Assembly: GCF_024498075.1 (NCBI RefSeq)
Contig: NZ_JANHOF010000007.1
Coordinates: forward strand, 1 to 64,000
Reading direction: 5' to 3'
Length of the DNA stretch: 64,000 nucleotides
From: Paenibacillus mendelii
Lineage (GTDB): Bacteria > Bacillota > Bacilli > Paenibacillales > Paenibacillaceae
Shown here: positions 54,950-63,507 of the stretch, one piece after another
Position numbering within the stretch: the stretch's first letter is position 1
How the letters are laid out: each line of letters opens with the position of its first letter
The notes under the pieces: generated by a model
What the model was told of the DNA's origin: nothing
Databases searched by the model: none
What the model saw: only the letters and a program-made list of their open reading frames with translations
Made by a program: the position numbers and the translations under genes

Positions 54950-55378
54950 TTACAATTCTCGGATATTGGTCTGCATCCGGCGGAGCATATTCGATAGAAT
55001 GGAGAGCTCTTCTTCACTGAAATCATTGAGCATTTGGTTCACAAAGGCAGCTTTTTCTTCCTTATACCCGATGATCCGCTTGCGGCCTTCCTCCGTTAAA
55101 CGAACGAGGGTGACGCGGTTATCGGAAGGGATTTTGCTTCTTGTGACCATCCCATCCGCCTCCAGCTGTTTCAGATGTCTAGTAATGGCCGCACTATCGA
55201 TATTGACTGCTTTCTGCAGGTTAGATTGATTGACTTCATCGGCATGGTATAGATGGTGCAGCAGCTCATAACGTGAGGAGCTGATGCCCGTACAGCGTTC
55301 GAACTTCGGACTGATCTGGTTGTTAAGTCCCTTAAGCAGATGCAGGATCTGTTCTTGATCCGTTAATAGACATGTCAT
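54950..55378 (-). CDS. MarR-family regulator 1
   Basis: 142 residues from ATG 55378 (GGAGG at 6-7 bp). An ATG at 55381 is too close to it, and the longer frame to 55486 lacks a site. A winged helix-turn-helix (about 40-95: EVNQSNLQKAVNIDSAAITR, then the wing SDNRVTLVRLTEEG) is present. The sequence TTGACGTATCAA lies 55 bp upstream and matches the three-copy array before the nitroreductase gene, so this protein probably controls itself, the ABM gene and the nitroreductase. Confidence 0.92.
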   Translation of the reverse strand: MTCLLTDQEQILHLLKGLNNQISPKFERCTGISSSRYELLHHLYHADEVNQSNLQKAVNIDSAAITRHLKQLEADGMVTRSKIPSDNRVTLVRLTEEGRKRIIGYKEEKAAFVNQMLNDFSEEELSILSNMLRRMQTNIREL

Positions 55379-55432
55379 CATGGACCTCCATAGTACCTCA
55401 TTGGATACGGTCGTTTTTTGATCACTCCATAA

Positions 55433-55444
55433 TTGACGTATCAA
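55433..55444. promoter_or_regulatory. MarR operator, single copy
   Basis: TTGACGTATCAA fits the same TTGAYRYATCAA pattern as the three sites at 56174-56215. It is upstream of the MarR gene. Confidence 0.7.
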
Positions 55445-55510
55445 TTGAATGATAGTACGAATGAATGCGACATGCAACGCGAACAATAATAGCCTATTCC
55501 TTCAAGTATG

Positions 55511-56149
55511 TTATTTCCACGTCGTTATCTTTTCAACGGGCAGCCGGTAAGTTTGAAAGCCTTCACTGGCCGCTTTACCGATCGAAATCAGCATAATAGG
55601 GACATAGCGGTCAGCATCCAGTCCCAATGCATGGGTGATCTGGTCCTTCTCATAACCCCCCATGGGGTTCGTGTCGTAGCCGTGCGCACGCGCAACAAGC
55701 ATAAGCTGCATGGAGACGAGGCCAGCATCAAGTATGATGTTCTCTCTCATGGCTGATTTTGACATATTATCATACAGAGGTTTGAATGCATTCAGTTGAT
55801 ATTGCTTCGTTTCCTCCGGCATATAGCCAAGCTCAACGGCTTTACCGAAAATTTCCTCCGCGTAGTCGAAGTTATTCATATCCGCGAAGACAGCAATAAC
55901 CGCCGACGAGCTCATGACTTTATCCTTGTTGAATCGAGCAAGAGGAGCAAGAGCTTCTTTTCCCTCAACGCTGTCAATGACTACGAAACGCCAGGGCTGC
56001 ATGTTGACCGAAGACGGTGCCTGCGTGGCCTCTGCGATCATGTCAGTCATCTCCTGACGGCTGATCGTTATGCTAGGATCGTATTGTTTAATGGACTTGC
56101 GCCCAAATACGATTTCGTTGAAATCATTGGTTTTCTGACCTTTATTCAT
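55511..56149 (-). CDS. Nitroreductase-family flavoprotein
   Basis: 212 residues from ATG 56149 (MNKGQKTND). The longer frame to 56257 runs through the operators. FMN-binding nitroreductase marks are VFGRKSIKQYDPSITIS (about 13-29), QAPSSVNMQPWRFVVID, and a C-terminal GGYEKDQITHALGLDADRYV. The family reduces nitro compounds, quinones or flavins with NAD(P)H. It lies upstream of the MarR-ABM pair on the same strand, and its control region holds three operator palindromes. Confidence 0.92.
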   Translation of the reverse strand: MNKGQKTNDFNEIVFGRKSIKQYDPSITISRQEMTDMIAEATQAPSSVNMQPWRFVVIDSVEGKEALAPLARFNKDKVMSSSAVIAVFADMNNFDYAEEIFGKAVELGYMPEETKQYQLNAFKPLYDNMSKSAMRENIILDAGLVSMQLMLVARAHGYDTNPMGGYEKDQITHALGLDADRYVPIMLISIGKAASEGFQTYRLPVEKITTWK

Positions 56150-56173
56150 GGTGGGTTCCTGCTCTCCTTTTAT

Positions 56174-56215
56174 TTGACGCATCAATAGTTGATATATCAA
56201 TTTTTGATACATCAA
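56174..56215. promoter_or_regulatory. Three phased MarR operators
   Basis: TTGACGCATCAA (56174-56185), TTGATATATCAA (56189-56200) and TTGATACATCAA (56204-56215) are 12-bp palindromes spaced exactly 15 bp apart. They lie 25-66 bp before the nitroreductase start, overlapping its probable promoter. Confidence 0.8.
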
Positions 56216-56283
56216 ATAATATAATGCGATATTCTCGGTATTGCAACCCCGAATCATTTTCCATTATCGGAAGCGTGAAATAG

Positions 56284-56318
56284 AAAAAAGCCGCTCCATG
56301 CTTTGGGAGCGGCTTTTT
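56284..56318. terminator. Terminator between the MarR2 and nitroreductase genes
   Basis: AAAAAGCCGCTCC pairs with GGGAGCGGCTTTTT across a short loop. It acts on the minus-strand MarR2 transcript. Confidence 0.88.
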
Positions 56319-56340
56319 ATACAGGATGCTTCAACGATCC

Positions 56341-56769
56341 TCAATAAAACACCTTGCGGTGAAGGAGGTCAAGGGCGTGTTCAATTTCCTTCAGATCCTC
56401 TTCGGAGGCATTGTTGATTCGGTCAACGAAGCGGGACTCAATGCGTTGAAAGGCTTCGCTCATCATCGCTTCCCCTTGCATAGAAAGACGGACAAATTGC
56501 TTGCGGCGATCCTCGATATCGGCCGCCTTCTCGCATAATTGCTTCTCGCTTAATTTTCGGAGCTCCCGGCTCGTGTTCGGCATGGACATATGCATACATT
56601 CACTGATTTCACTGAGCGTAACAGGCTGGCTTATGGCAATGTATTCAAGAATTTTATATTGAACGGGGGTCAGCGCTTCGGATTTCACATCCTTGGTCAT
56701 CTCATTCGTTAGTTGATGAACGGCTGATGAGAAGGCTACAAATTTTTTGAATAGGGCGTTCTTGTCCAT
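56341..56769 (-). CDS. MarR-family regulator 2
   Basis: 142 residues. The winged helix-turn-helix is around VTLSEISECMHMSMPNTSRE (about 53-72) with wing DIEDRRKQFVRLS. It is divergent from the quinone-reductase gene, and two related palindromes lie in the 120-bp gap between them, so it probably represses that gene and itself. A GAGGTGA site precedes the ATG. Confidence 0.92.
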   Translation of the reverse strand: MDKNALFKKFVAFSSAVHQLTNEMTKDVKSEALTPVQYKILEYIAISQPVTLSEISECMHMSMPNTSRELRKLSEKQLCEKAADIEDRRKQFVRLSMQGEAMMSEAFQRIESRFVDRINNASEEDLKEIEHALDLLHRKVFY

Positions 56770-56814
56770 GAAATCACCTCTATTGACACCATAGCAAATA
56801 AGTTATCACAAAAC

Positions 56815-56878
56815 AATTATCATTTGACAATTAAATTGGCTGTATGCTACCCTTTACTTATCAAATGACAAGTAAAGG
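56815..56878. promoter_or_regulatory. Two MarR2 operators in the divergent gap
   Basis: AATTATCATTTGACAATT (56815-56832) and ACTTATCAAATGACAAGT (56856-56873) share the ATCA-NN-TGAC core, with centres 41 bp apart. The second extends to a 28-bp near-perfect palindrome (56851-56878). A perfect -35 TTGACA (56824-56829) overlaps the first. Confidence 0.75.
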
Positions 56879-56889
56879 GGTTTGTTAGA

Positions 56890-57477
56890 ATGAACGTACT
56901 GATCATTTATACCCATCCGAATCACCAGAGTTTAAGCTACGCTTTTCTACAGGAAGCTATTCTAGGCAACAAGGAGAATGCCAAGGTAGCCGAGGTAAAG
57001 GTATTGGATCTGTATGAGGAGGGATTCAATCCGGTCTTAGTGTTCAATAAAGAGAAGCGCAGGAGAGATATGCATGCCGATCCGGAGCTCGCCAGGTACA
57101 GGGAACAGCTCATTTGGGCTGACAAAATTGTCTTTATCTATCCGATTTGGTGGGGGCGCCCTCCGGCAATGCTGCTGGGATATATCGACCAGATGTTTGC
57201 TGCGGGGTTTGCCTACAAGGATACGGGCGGACTACTTCCGGAGGGGCTTCTAAAAGGGAAGTCCGTGGTATGCATCTCCAGCATGAAGGGCCCGGCGCAT
57301 TATCCGCTATACTGGCTGAATAATGCCCACAAAACGTTAATGCGCAAAGCGCTGTTCAACTATGTAGGCATCAAGCAAGTGAAGTTCTTCGAATTTGGCA
57401 GCATGGAGAGCCCGCGGGGCCGGCATAAACAAAAGCTGAACAAGGTCTATCGCTATTTTAAAACGCTGGAACGCTAG
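56890..57477 (+). CDS. NAD(P)H:quinone oxidoreductase (flavodoxin-like fold)
   Basis: 195 residues. FMN/FAD-binding flavodoxin-like fold of the NQO1/KefF group: MNVLIIYTHPNHQSLSYAFL at the start, then KIVFIYPIWWGRPPAMLLGY (about 78-97) with the conserved W-W-G, and FAAGFAYKDTGGLLPEGLLK. It catalyses two-electron reduction of quinones and protects against redox cycling. It is controlled by the divergent MarR2. AAAGGGG precedes the ATG. Confidence 0.9.
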   Translation: MNVLIIYTHPNHQSLSYAFLQEAILGNKENAKVAEVKVLDLYEEGFNPVLVFNKEKRRRDMHADPELARYREQLIWADKIVFIYPIWWGRPPAMLLGYIDQMFAAGFAYKDTGGLLPEGLLKGKSVVCISSMKGPAHYPLYWLNNAHKTLMRKALFNYVGIKQVKFFEFGSMESPRGRHKQKLNKVYRYFKTLER

Positions 57478-57619
57478 GGGCGGGGGTTGAAGAGTGAGGG
57501 GCGCTGCAGCACTGCCGTATTTTGCGGGGAGAATTCTAATGTGAAGAACAGGTTCGAACAATTTTTATAAACATGTGATAACATGTGTACGATCTAATCA
57601 GGGTTCTTCAGAGGGTGAT

Positions 57620-59121
57620 ATGATGTCGATCCGCATTAAATTATTACTGTCCTTTACGGGTATGCTGGTGATCAGCTTACTCTTCATCTTGTTGACCGCG
57701 AGTCTCTATACGATTGCTTCCACAGGAGATTTGCAAAGCTTCCGGGATATCTATAAGGTCCATTATCAGATCAATCCATTGACGGAGCAGGGGGATTCCA
57801 TATTCTTGGAGCTGAAGTATCTGGCTAAGAACGACCCCGACGAGCTTCAGAACAAAGATTGCTGCTTGACTACGATTTTAAGCTAAGAGCAGAGAAGTCG
57901 GGTCTCTATGTCAGGCGCGAGAACAGCCAGATCTTCGAATCGAGGACGTTTAATCAGCCCGAATTGGGCCAAGCTTTGCCGCTCTATGACTTGAATAACA
58001 ATCAGATCCGCAGCACCTTCAATATCGGTGAACGGTTCTATGCGTATGCGAAGTTTGATTACAGATACTCGGATGGAGCCAAAGGAAGCGTGTTTGTCAT
58101 CCGGGAACGGAGTCCTTTCGCGGAGCTGACGCGCAGGCTGCTGCCCGTGCTCTCGATTCTGCTGATCGGTGTGCTCATCATTGCCAATTGGTTGTTGTAC
58201 CGCTGGATTACGCGAAGCGTAGTCAAGCCGTTGAACCTGCTGAGAAGCTCTGCCGAGCGCATTAAGGAAGGCAATCTCCAATTTCAGCTTGATTTGAATT
58301 CGAAAGACGAGGTTGGCCAGCTTAATGAAGCGTTCGAGAGCATGCGTCAACGACTGCAGGAGTCTGTGAACCTGCGCTTGCAGGATGAAGAGAACCGGAT
58401 GGAGCTTATCTCGAATATCTCCCATGATTTGCGAACGCCGCTTACGACGATTAAAGGATACATTGAAGGAATCCGGGACGGTGTAGCCAATACACCGGAG
58501 AAGATGGAGACGTATGTCAATATCATTTATACAAAAGCTGTCAATATGGATAAGCTGGTTGACGAGTTATTCCTATATTCCAAGCTGGATTTGAATCAAG
58601 TCCCCTTCGAGTTCGAGAAGGTGGATATCGTCAAATTTTTGGACGATTGCATCGATGAAATGAGGTATGACTGGGAAGGCCAAGGCATTGCAATCGATTG
58701 GGATAACCCTGCGAGTGAGGCGATTACGGTCTCTGTAGACCTAGAGAAATTAAAGCGCGCGGTCGTGAACATTATGGATAACGCGCTCAAATATATGAAT
58801 AAAGACCACAAGCGAATGGCAGTCTCCATACTGGCAGAACCCGAATGGGTAACCGCTGAATTCAAAGACAATGGCATGGGGATCTCGGAAGAGGCGCTGC
58901 CTTATATCTTTGACCGATTCTACCGCGCGGAGCCTTCCCGAAACTCATCGACAGGCGGAAGCGGGTTAGGGCTTGCCATTGCCCGCCAGATTGTCGAAGA
59001 ACATGGCGGCACCATATGGGCGGAGAGCGTGCCGGGTGCAGGGACGAGTTTATTTATTAGGCTGAAACGAATGACAAGTGAAGGAGCGCATGATCACGAT
59101 GACACGGATCCTCATCATTGA
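57620..59121 (+). pseudogene. OmpR-linked sensor histidine kinase, one frameshift
   Basis: The gene is split into 57620-57886 and a -1 frame ending at 59121. Joining them with one T restored near 57860 (GATTGCTG to GATTTGCTG) gives about 500 residues: N-terminal helix MLVISLLFILLTASLY, an extracellular domain, a second helix (LPVLSILLIGVLIIANWLLY), and HAMP. Then come HisKA with ISHDLRTPLTTIKGYIEG, and HATPase motifs MDNALKYMN, DNGMGI and GGSGLGLAI. Everything else is intact, so this may be a sequencing error or a recent inactivation. The response regulator follows with overlap. Confidence 0.8.
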
Positions 59122-59791
59122 AGACGAGACGACAATTGCGCAGCTTGAACGCGATTATTTTGAATTAAACGGGTTCGCGGTAGATCTATGTCATTCCGGG
59201 GATGAGGGGCTGCAGCGTGCGCTTCATGAAGACTATAACCTGATTATCGTCGATCTGATGCTGCCGGGGATGGACGGGTTTGAGCTATGCCGCCGGATAC
59301 GGGAAGAGAAGGAAGTCCCCATCCTCATTGTGTCAGCGCGGAAGGAAGAGATCGACAAGATCCGTGCTTTTAATCTAGGGGCGGACGACTTCGTTACGAA
59401 ACCGTTCAGCCCAAGTGAATTAGTCGCCAGAGCGAAGGCGCATCTAACCCGGTATGAACGGCTGCTGGGCAAGCATAAGTCTGCAGATTCCGATGAAATC
59501 CATATTCGCGGTCTTCATATCGATAAGGCTTCGCGCAGGGTATTTGTTCGAGGGAAGGAAGCTGCGATCACCACACGTGAATTCGACCTGCTCGTCTTCC
59601 TGGCGAGTCATCCGAACCGGGTATTCGGGAAAGAAGAATTGTTCGAGCGCATCTGGGGAATGGATTCGACCGGGGATATCGCAACAGTCACGGTGCATAT
59701 CCGGAGGCTGCGGGGGAAGCTGGAGGCAGACCCGTCCAACCCGCAATATATCGAGACGGTCTGGGGAGCCGGGTATCGGTTTACGGTGTAA
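59099..59791 (+). CDS. OmpR-family response regulator
   Basis: 230 residues from ATG 59099 (AAGGAG 12 bp before). ATG 59090 is 3 bp from that site and less likely. The receiver domain has acidic pair EDE, phospho-Asp in IVDLMLPGMDGFEL (about 46-59), and Lys in FVTKPFSPSEL. A C-terminal winged helix has AITTREFDLLVFLASHPNRV and TVTVHIRRLRGKL. It overlaps the kinase gene and forms a two-component pair with it. Targets are unknown. The SLH gene 134 bp downstream is a candidate. Confidence 0.94.
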   Translation: MTRILIIEDETTIAQLERDYFELNGFAVDLCHSGDEGLQRALHEDYNLIIVDLMLPGMDGFELCRRIREEKEVPILIVSARKEEIDKIRAFNLGADDFVTKPFSPSELVARAKAHLTRYERLLGKHKSADSDEIHIRGLHIDKASRRVFVRGKEAAITTREFDLLVFLASHPNRVFGKEELFERIWGMDSTGDIATVTVHIRRLRGKLEADPSNPQYIETVWGAGYRFTV

Positions 59792-59925
59792 GTATCGGCT
59801 GCATGTTGTTTTCAAAAAAGTAAGCGTCTGTTTCTTTTTTGTTTATAAATTTCCTCTTCGGAGTTTCTTTCTACCCTCTATCCTATAAGTAGGCAATAAC
59901 CACTGATAGAGGAGGAATTTCAAAG

Positions 59926-61428
59926 ATGAACCCCATTTCCAGAAAAGTCGCCGCGATCCTGACGATCGCTGCCTTAGGATCAGCCTCGCTGCCAAACGCG
60001 GTATCGAATGTACAGGCAGCAAACCAGCCAAGCCCTTCAGCGGCAGCATCTCAGCTGTCCGATCAAGCGATACAAGCCGCAGTTAAAGAGCTTCATAAAC
60101 TAGGCATTATGCAAGGCTATCTGAATCAAATGAATGAATATAACCAGACCAGCCGCGCTGAATTAGCCAAATTGGTGTATAAAGCCTTTGATCTCGAAGA
60201 TAAAGCCGACGAACCGGCTGAGCTAACGGACGTGAACGCGAATGCATGGTATTACGACTACGCAGCTAAGCTCGTTGGATTAGGCATCATGGAAGCAGAG
60301 AACGGAATCTTCAATCCGCAAGGCAAGGTGACCGACGCCGAGCTTGCGCAAGTCGTATCCAAAGCCCTGGAGCGGGATGCGAAATCCGTCCAGTATTGGA
60401 TGGCAGCCTTCTATTCGGCAAGCGGCAGCGCCTCGCGTGGAGAGACAGCCTACTTGATTCAAACCGCTCGTAAAGCAATTCCTTCCGAGCATGCGAAGAT
60501 TACGAGCGTAAGAGCGCTAAACGCCATTACGATGATCGTTACCTTCGATAAGCCTCTGACCGCAGCCGATGAAGGATTCGCCATAGCGAAAGAAAATTTC
60601 AGCTTCGACAACGATCTGACATTGACGAATATGCCTCGCTTGAAAACAGGCTCAATTGCAACCTATATCGTTCCGACTTCCGTTCAACAGGCCGGAACTA
60701 CGTATACCCTTACGTATAAAAGTAAAAAAGCAGGCTCTACTCTTGGCAGCGCAGCGAAAGTAAACATGACTGCCGCAAGCCAAGTCACGAGCGATACGTT
60801 CGAGCTTGAATCTCTGAAAGTGAATGGCGTCGTGGACTATGGATATATCATCTCGGCTTACAGCGGCGGACGCGGTGCGAATGCATTCATCCTGAATGAC
60901 CGCGAACAAGCCAATGGAACCACGTATCAGATCATCCCGTCCATGCAGGCTAGACAAGTCTTGCTCACACCGGAGAACGGGTCGCCAATCATGGCCAAGT
61001 ATGTACCGTTCACACAATCGACAGACGGGAAGCAGGAACCGAAATTTCGTCTTCCGGAAGGACAAACGTTGACGCCCGGTGTAAAATATACAGTAACGTC
61101 GGACTGGGCGAATATTTCCTCTTCTTCGTTCGTGGCCAAGAAATTCGAACCGCTCCAAATCAAGAGCGTTGAAGCCATGAGTGAGACGTCGATCCAGGTT
61201 ACCTTGGCGCAAGATCCGGGGGATGAATTATTCTCCGGCCGCAGTATGGTGTTGACAGCTCCGAATGGCGATAAGCTCTTGGCAACCTACAAGTATTCCA
61301 GCCGTAAAGGCGCAGTGGGCGTATTCGATATTGCCGACAATGGAACCATACAAGCGGGTACCACATACACCGTAGCTCCAGCCGATGAGTGGGCGACAGC
61401 TTCTGCGGTTACCGTTACGATGGAATAA
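59926..61428 (+). CDS. SLH-domain exported protein with beta-rich C-terminal domains
   Basis: 500 residues, GAGGAGG before the ATG. A signal peptide (MNPISRKVAAILTIAALGSA..., cleavage near VQAANQ, about 32) is followed by two to three SLH domains (about 45-160, GIMQGYLNQMNEYNQTSRAE and NPQGKVTDAELAQVVSKALE). Ig-like or bacterial surface beta domains then run from about 195 to the end (ITSVRALNAITMIVTFDKPL). It is probably attached to the cell wall and non-catalytic. It differs from the SLH protein at 319 in lacking the repeats. Confidence 0.88.
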   Translation: MNPISRKVAAILTIAALGSASLPNAVSNVQAANQPSPSAAASQLSDQAIQAAVKELHKLGIMQGYLNQMNEYNQTSRAELAKLVYKAFDLEDKADEPAELTDVNANAWYYDYAAKLVGLGIMEAENGIFNPQGKVTDAELAQVVSKALERDAKSVQYWMAAFYSASGSASRGETAYLIQTARKAIPSEHAKITSVRALNAITMIVTFDKPLTAADEGFAIAKENFSFDNDLTLTNMPRLKTGSIATYIVPTSVQQAGTTYTLTYKSKKAGSTLGSAAKVNMTAASQVTSDTFELESLKVNGVVDYGYIISAYSGGRGANAFILNDREQANGTTYQIIPSMQARQVLLTPENGSPIMAKYVPFTQSTDGKQEPKFRLPEGQTLTPGVKYTVTSDWANISSSSFVAKKFEPLQIKSVEAMSETSIQVTLAQDPGDELFSGRSMVLTAPNGDKLLATYKYSSRKGAVGVFDIADNGTIQAGTTYTVAPADEWATASAVTVTME

Positions 61429-61500
61429 TGAAGCGGAGCTGCGGCCGATGAGAAGGGTGTTCCCCAAGATCATATCGATAAGCAAAGGCGGAGATATATC

Positions 61501-62190
61501 ATGAGGAAATGGCTGATTATAGCCATAGGCTGTATGCTCTTCCTTCAGGGCTGTGTCTCCAAAGACAGAGAAAAGTCGGAAAAACAGGAGGTACCTATGG
61601 ATAAACAGCTCATTCAAGCATCGGAGCGCAAAGAAACGGATACGGTAAGAAAGCTCATTGAAGAAGGCGCCAATATCAATACGCAGGATTCCAAGGGACG
61701 GACGGCAGCGATGATCGCGACTTACAACAACGATGCCGCGACGGTGAAGGTTCTGGTGGAAGCGGGTGCCGATGTGAACATTCAGGACAGCATGAAAAAT
61801 AGTCCCTTCTTGTATGCCGGAGCGGAGGGATACCTGGACATCCTGAAGCTAACCATCGCTGCCGGTGCGGATCCCTCGATTACGAACCGGTATGGGGGGA
61901 CTGCCCTGATTCCGGCCTCGGAGCATGGTTATGTAGATGTGGTTAAGGAGCTTCTTACGAATACGAACATTGACGTAAACCACATCAACAACCTGGGCTG
62001 GACAGCTCTAATGGAAGCCATCATCTTGAATAACGGCGGCGAAAAACAGCAGCAAACGGTACAGGTGCTCATTGATCACGGGGCGGATGTAAACATTCCG
62101 GATCATGATAAGGTGACTCCCTTGCAGCATGCACGCAATAAAGGCTTCAAAGAAATAGAGCGATTGCTGACACAAGCAGGAGCACAATAA
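61501..62190 (+). CDS. Ankyrin-repeat lipoprotein
   Basis: 229 residues. The N-terminal lipoprotein signal has lipobox FLQGC (Cys 18). Five to six ankyrin repeats follow (RKLIEEGANINTQDSKGRTA, VKVLVEAGADVNIQDSMKNS, LKLTIAAGADPSITNRYGGT, VKELLTNTNIDVNHINNLGW and VQVLIDHGADVNIPDHDKVT). It is a membrane-attached protein-interaction scaffold facing outside. The partner is unknown. A GGCGGAGA ribosome site precedes the ATG. Confidence 0.88.
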   Translation: MRKWLIIAIGCMLFLQGCVSKDREKSEKQEVPMDKQLIQASERKETDTVRKLIEEGANINTQDSKGRTAAMIATYNNDAATVKVLVEAGADVNIQDSMKNSPFLYAGAEGYLDILKLTIAAGADPSITNRYGGTALIPASEHGYVDVVKELLTNTNIDVNHINNLGWTALMEAIILNNGGEKQQQTVQVLIDHGADVNIPDHDKVTPLQHARNKGFKEIERLLTQAGAQ

Positions 62191-62193
62191 CGC

Positions 62194-62235
62194 TAGGCAG
62201 CAAAGAGGCACAAATGAGTGCCTCTTTGCTGCCTA
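62194..62235. terminator. Bidirectional terminator
   Basis: An 18-bp perfect stem (TAGGCAGCAAAGAGGCAC with GTGCCTCTTTGCTGCCTA), loop of 6 nt, between converging genes. Confidence 0.9.
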
Positions 62236-62238
62236 ACT

Positions 62239-62640
62239 TTAGTAATACATAAAGCTATAGCCCGCCGACGTAAAGTTAGCATTGGTTATCTGCAAGTACA
62301 CGGTACCAGGATATGCGGTGCCGTCGAATGATATCGGGTGCGTTCCGTTGCCAAGACTACCTGAATACAAGGTATAACTGCCCACATAGATTCTGACATT
62401 GAGCGTAACGCTGCTGCTGTTTGTAAATTGCATCGAGTTGAGTGACGGGTCGCGGTCTGCAGGGGCGATCACCCACTGATGTATACTGCCGTCGTTTACC
62501 GTGCCGGAATGGGTATCAAGCTGTATACCATACGTGTTATATCCTGCATATGTGGCAGCCATTGCCGGGGTCACAACCGCGAACATGAGGATGATCGTCA
62601 ACATACTTAGTACCAGTGCTTTCTTATAACGGATTTTCAT
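62239..62640 (-). CDS. Small secreted protein, unknown function
   Basis: 133 residues with a clear signal peptide (MKIRYKKALVLSMLTIILMF..., cleavage near AMAATY, about 29). The mature 104 residues are beta-rich, Tyr/Ser/Thr-rich and without Cys (TYAGYNTYGIQLDTHSGTVN, SSVTLNVRIYVGSYTLYSGS), like a small jelly-roll surface protein. No family recognised. A GGAGAGA site precedes the ATG. Confidence 0.75.
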   Translation of the reverse strand: MKIRYKKALVLSMLTIILMFAVVTPAMAATYAGYNTYGIQLDTHSGTVNDGSIHQWVIAPADRDPSLNSMQFTNSSSVTLNVRIYVGSYTLYSGSLGNGTHPISFDGTAYPGTVYLQITNANFTSAGYSFMYY

Positions 62641-62851
62641 AATATCTCTCCTTCGATTATTATATTAGTATGTTTCATTTCATAGATTGGCTGGCCAGCC
62701 GATCGTTGCTATCAATTGATTCCTCTCTATTATACCGGATAAACTATTATTTACATATATGCTTTTTTTAACTCATTTTGTATGCTTTTGTAAATTAATG
62801 TCCGAATCCTTAGGTAAGAATGTCAGATTATATTCACGCGGGGAGGTTCCT

Positions 62852-63364
62852 ATGAAAACAAGACCAGAGCCGGACGAATATCTACCTGGAATTGAGCGGT
62901 ATGTAAACTTGGTACCAGAAGGACATCTGGTAGATATCTTACAAAGCCAGCATGATCAGACCCGGTTGCTATTGAAGGATCTGTCAGAGGAACAGGCGAA
63001 CTACAGATATGCTGAAGGGAAATGGACGCTTAAAACGGTAGTCGGGCATATTTCCGATGTGGAGCGGTTATGGAGCTATCGTATTTTTCGAATTGCCCGC
63101 GGTGACGCACGTGAGCTGCCGGGCTATGACCGCGACATCTTCGCAGAGTCCGCCCCATTCGAGGGCATGTCTATGACGGAGATCCTTACGGACTTTACGG
63201 CTGTCCGGCAATCCACACTTACGCTTATAGCCAATCTGCCGGAGGAAGCCTTTCTACGCGTAGGAGCGTTCAGCGGCCATCCTTTGTCTGCACGCGCCGC
63301 TGCATTCCTCATTGCCGGCCATGAGACTCACCACATGAATGTGATTAAGGCCAACTATTTGTAG
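62852..63364 (+). CDS. DinB-family protein, copy 2
   Basis: 170 residues from ATG 62852 (GGGGAGG at good spacing). The frame to 62759 has no start signal. It has the same architecture as the protein at 19888-20418: VVGHISDVERLWSYR (metal His), IARGDARELPGYDRDIF and AGHETHHMNVIKANY. The two proteins are clearly paralogues across their length. It is a probable thiol transferase or related detoxification enzyme. Monocistronic. Confidence 0.87.
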   Translation: MKTRPEPDEYLPGIERYVNLVPEGHLVDILQSQHDQTRLLLKDLSEEQANYRYAEGKWTLKTVVGHISDVERLWSYRIFRIARGDARELPGYDRDIFAESAPFEGMSMTEILTDFTAVRQSTLTLIANLPEEAFLRVGAFSGHPLSARAAAFLIAGHETHHMNVIKANYL

Positions 63365-63373
63365 TGTCAACCC

Positions 63374-63407
63374 AACCACCCGATGCTTAGGCATATGGGT
63401 GGTTTTT
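63374..63407 (+). terminator. Terminator after the second DinB gene
   Basis: AACCACCC pairs with GGGTGGTT, followed by TTTTT. Confidence 0.8.
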
Positions 63408-63507
63408 ACTGTCGAAGCATCGCTGCTGGGTATACTTTCAGGGGATCCGCAAACAATATACAGATTGTATATGTAAGATAAACCTTAACGATGAGGAGTC
63501 CCTTTCC

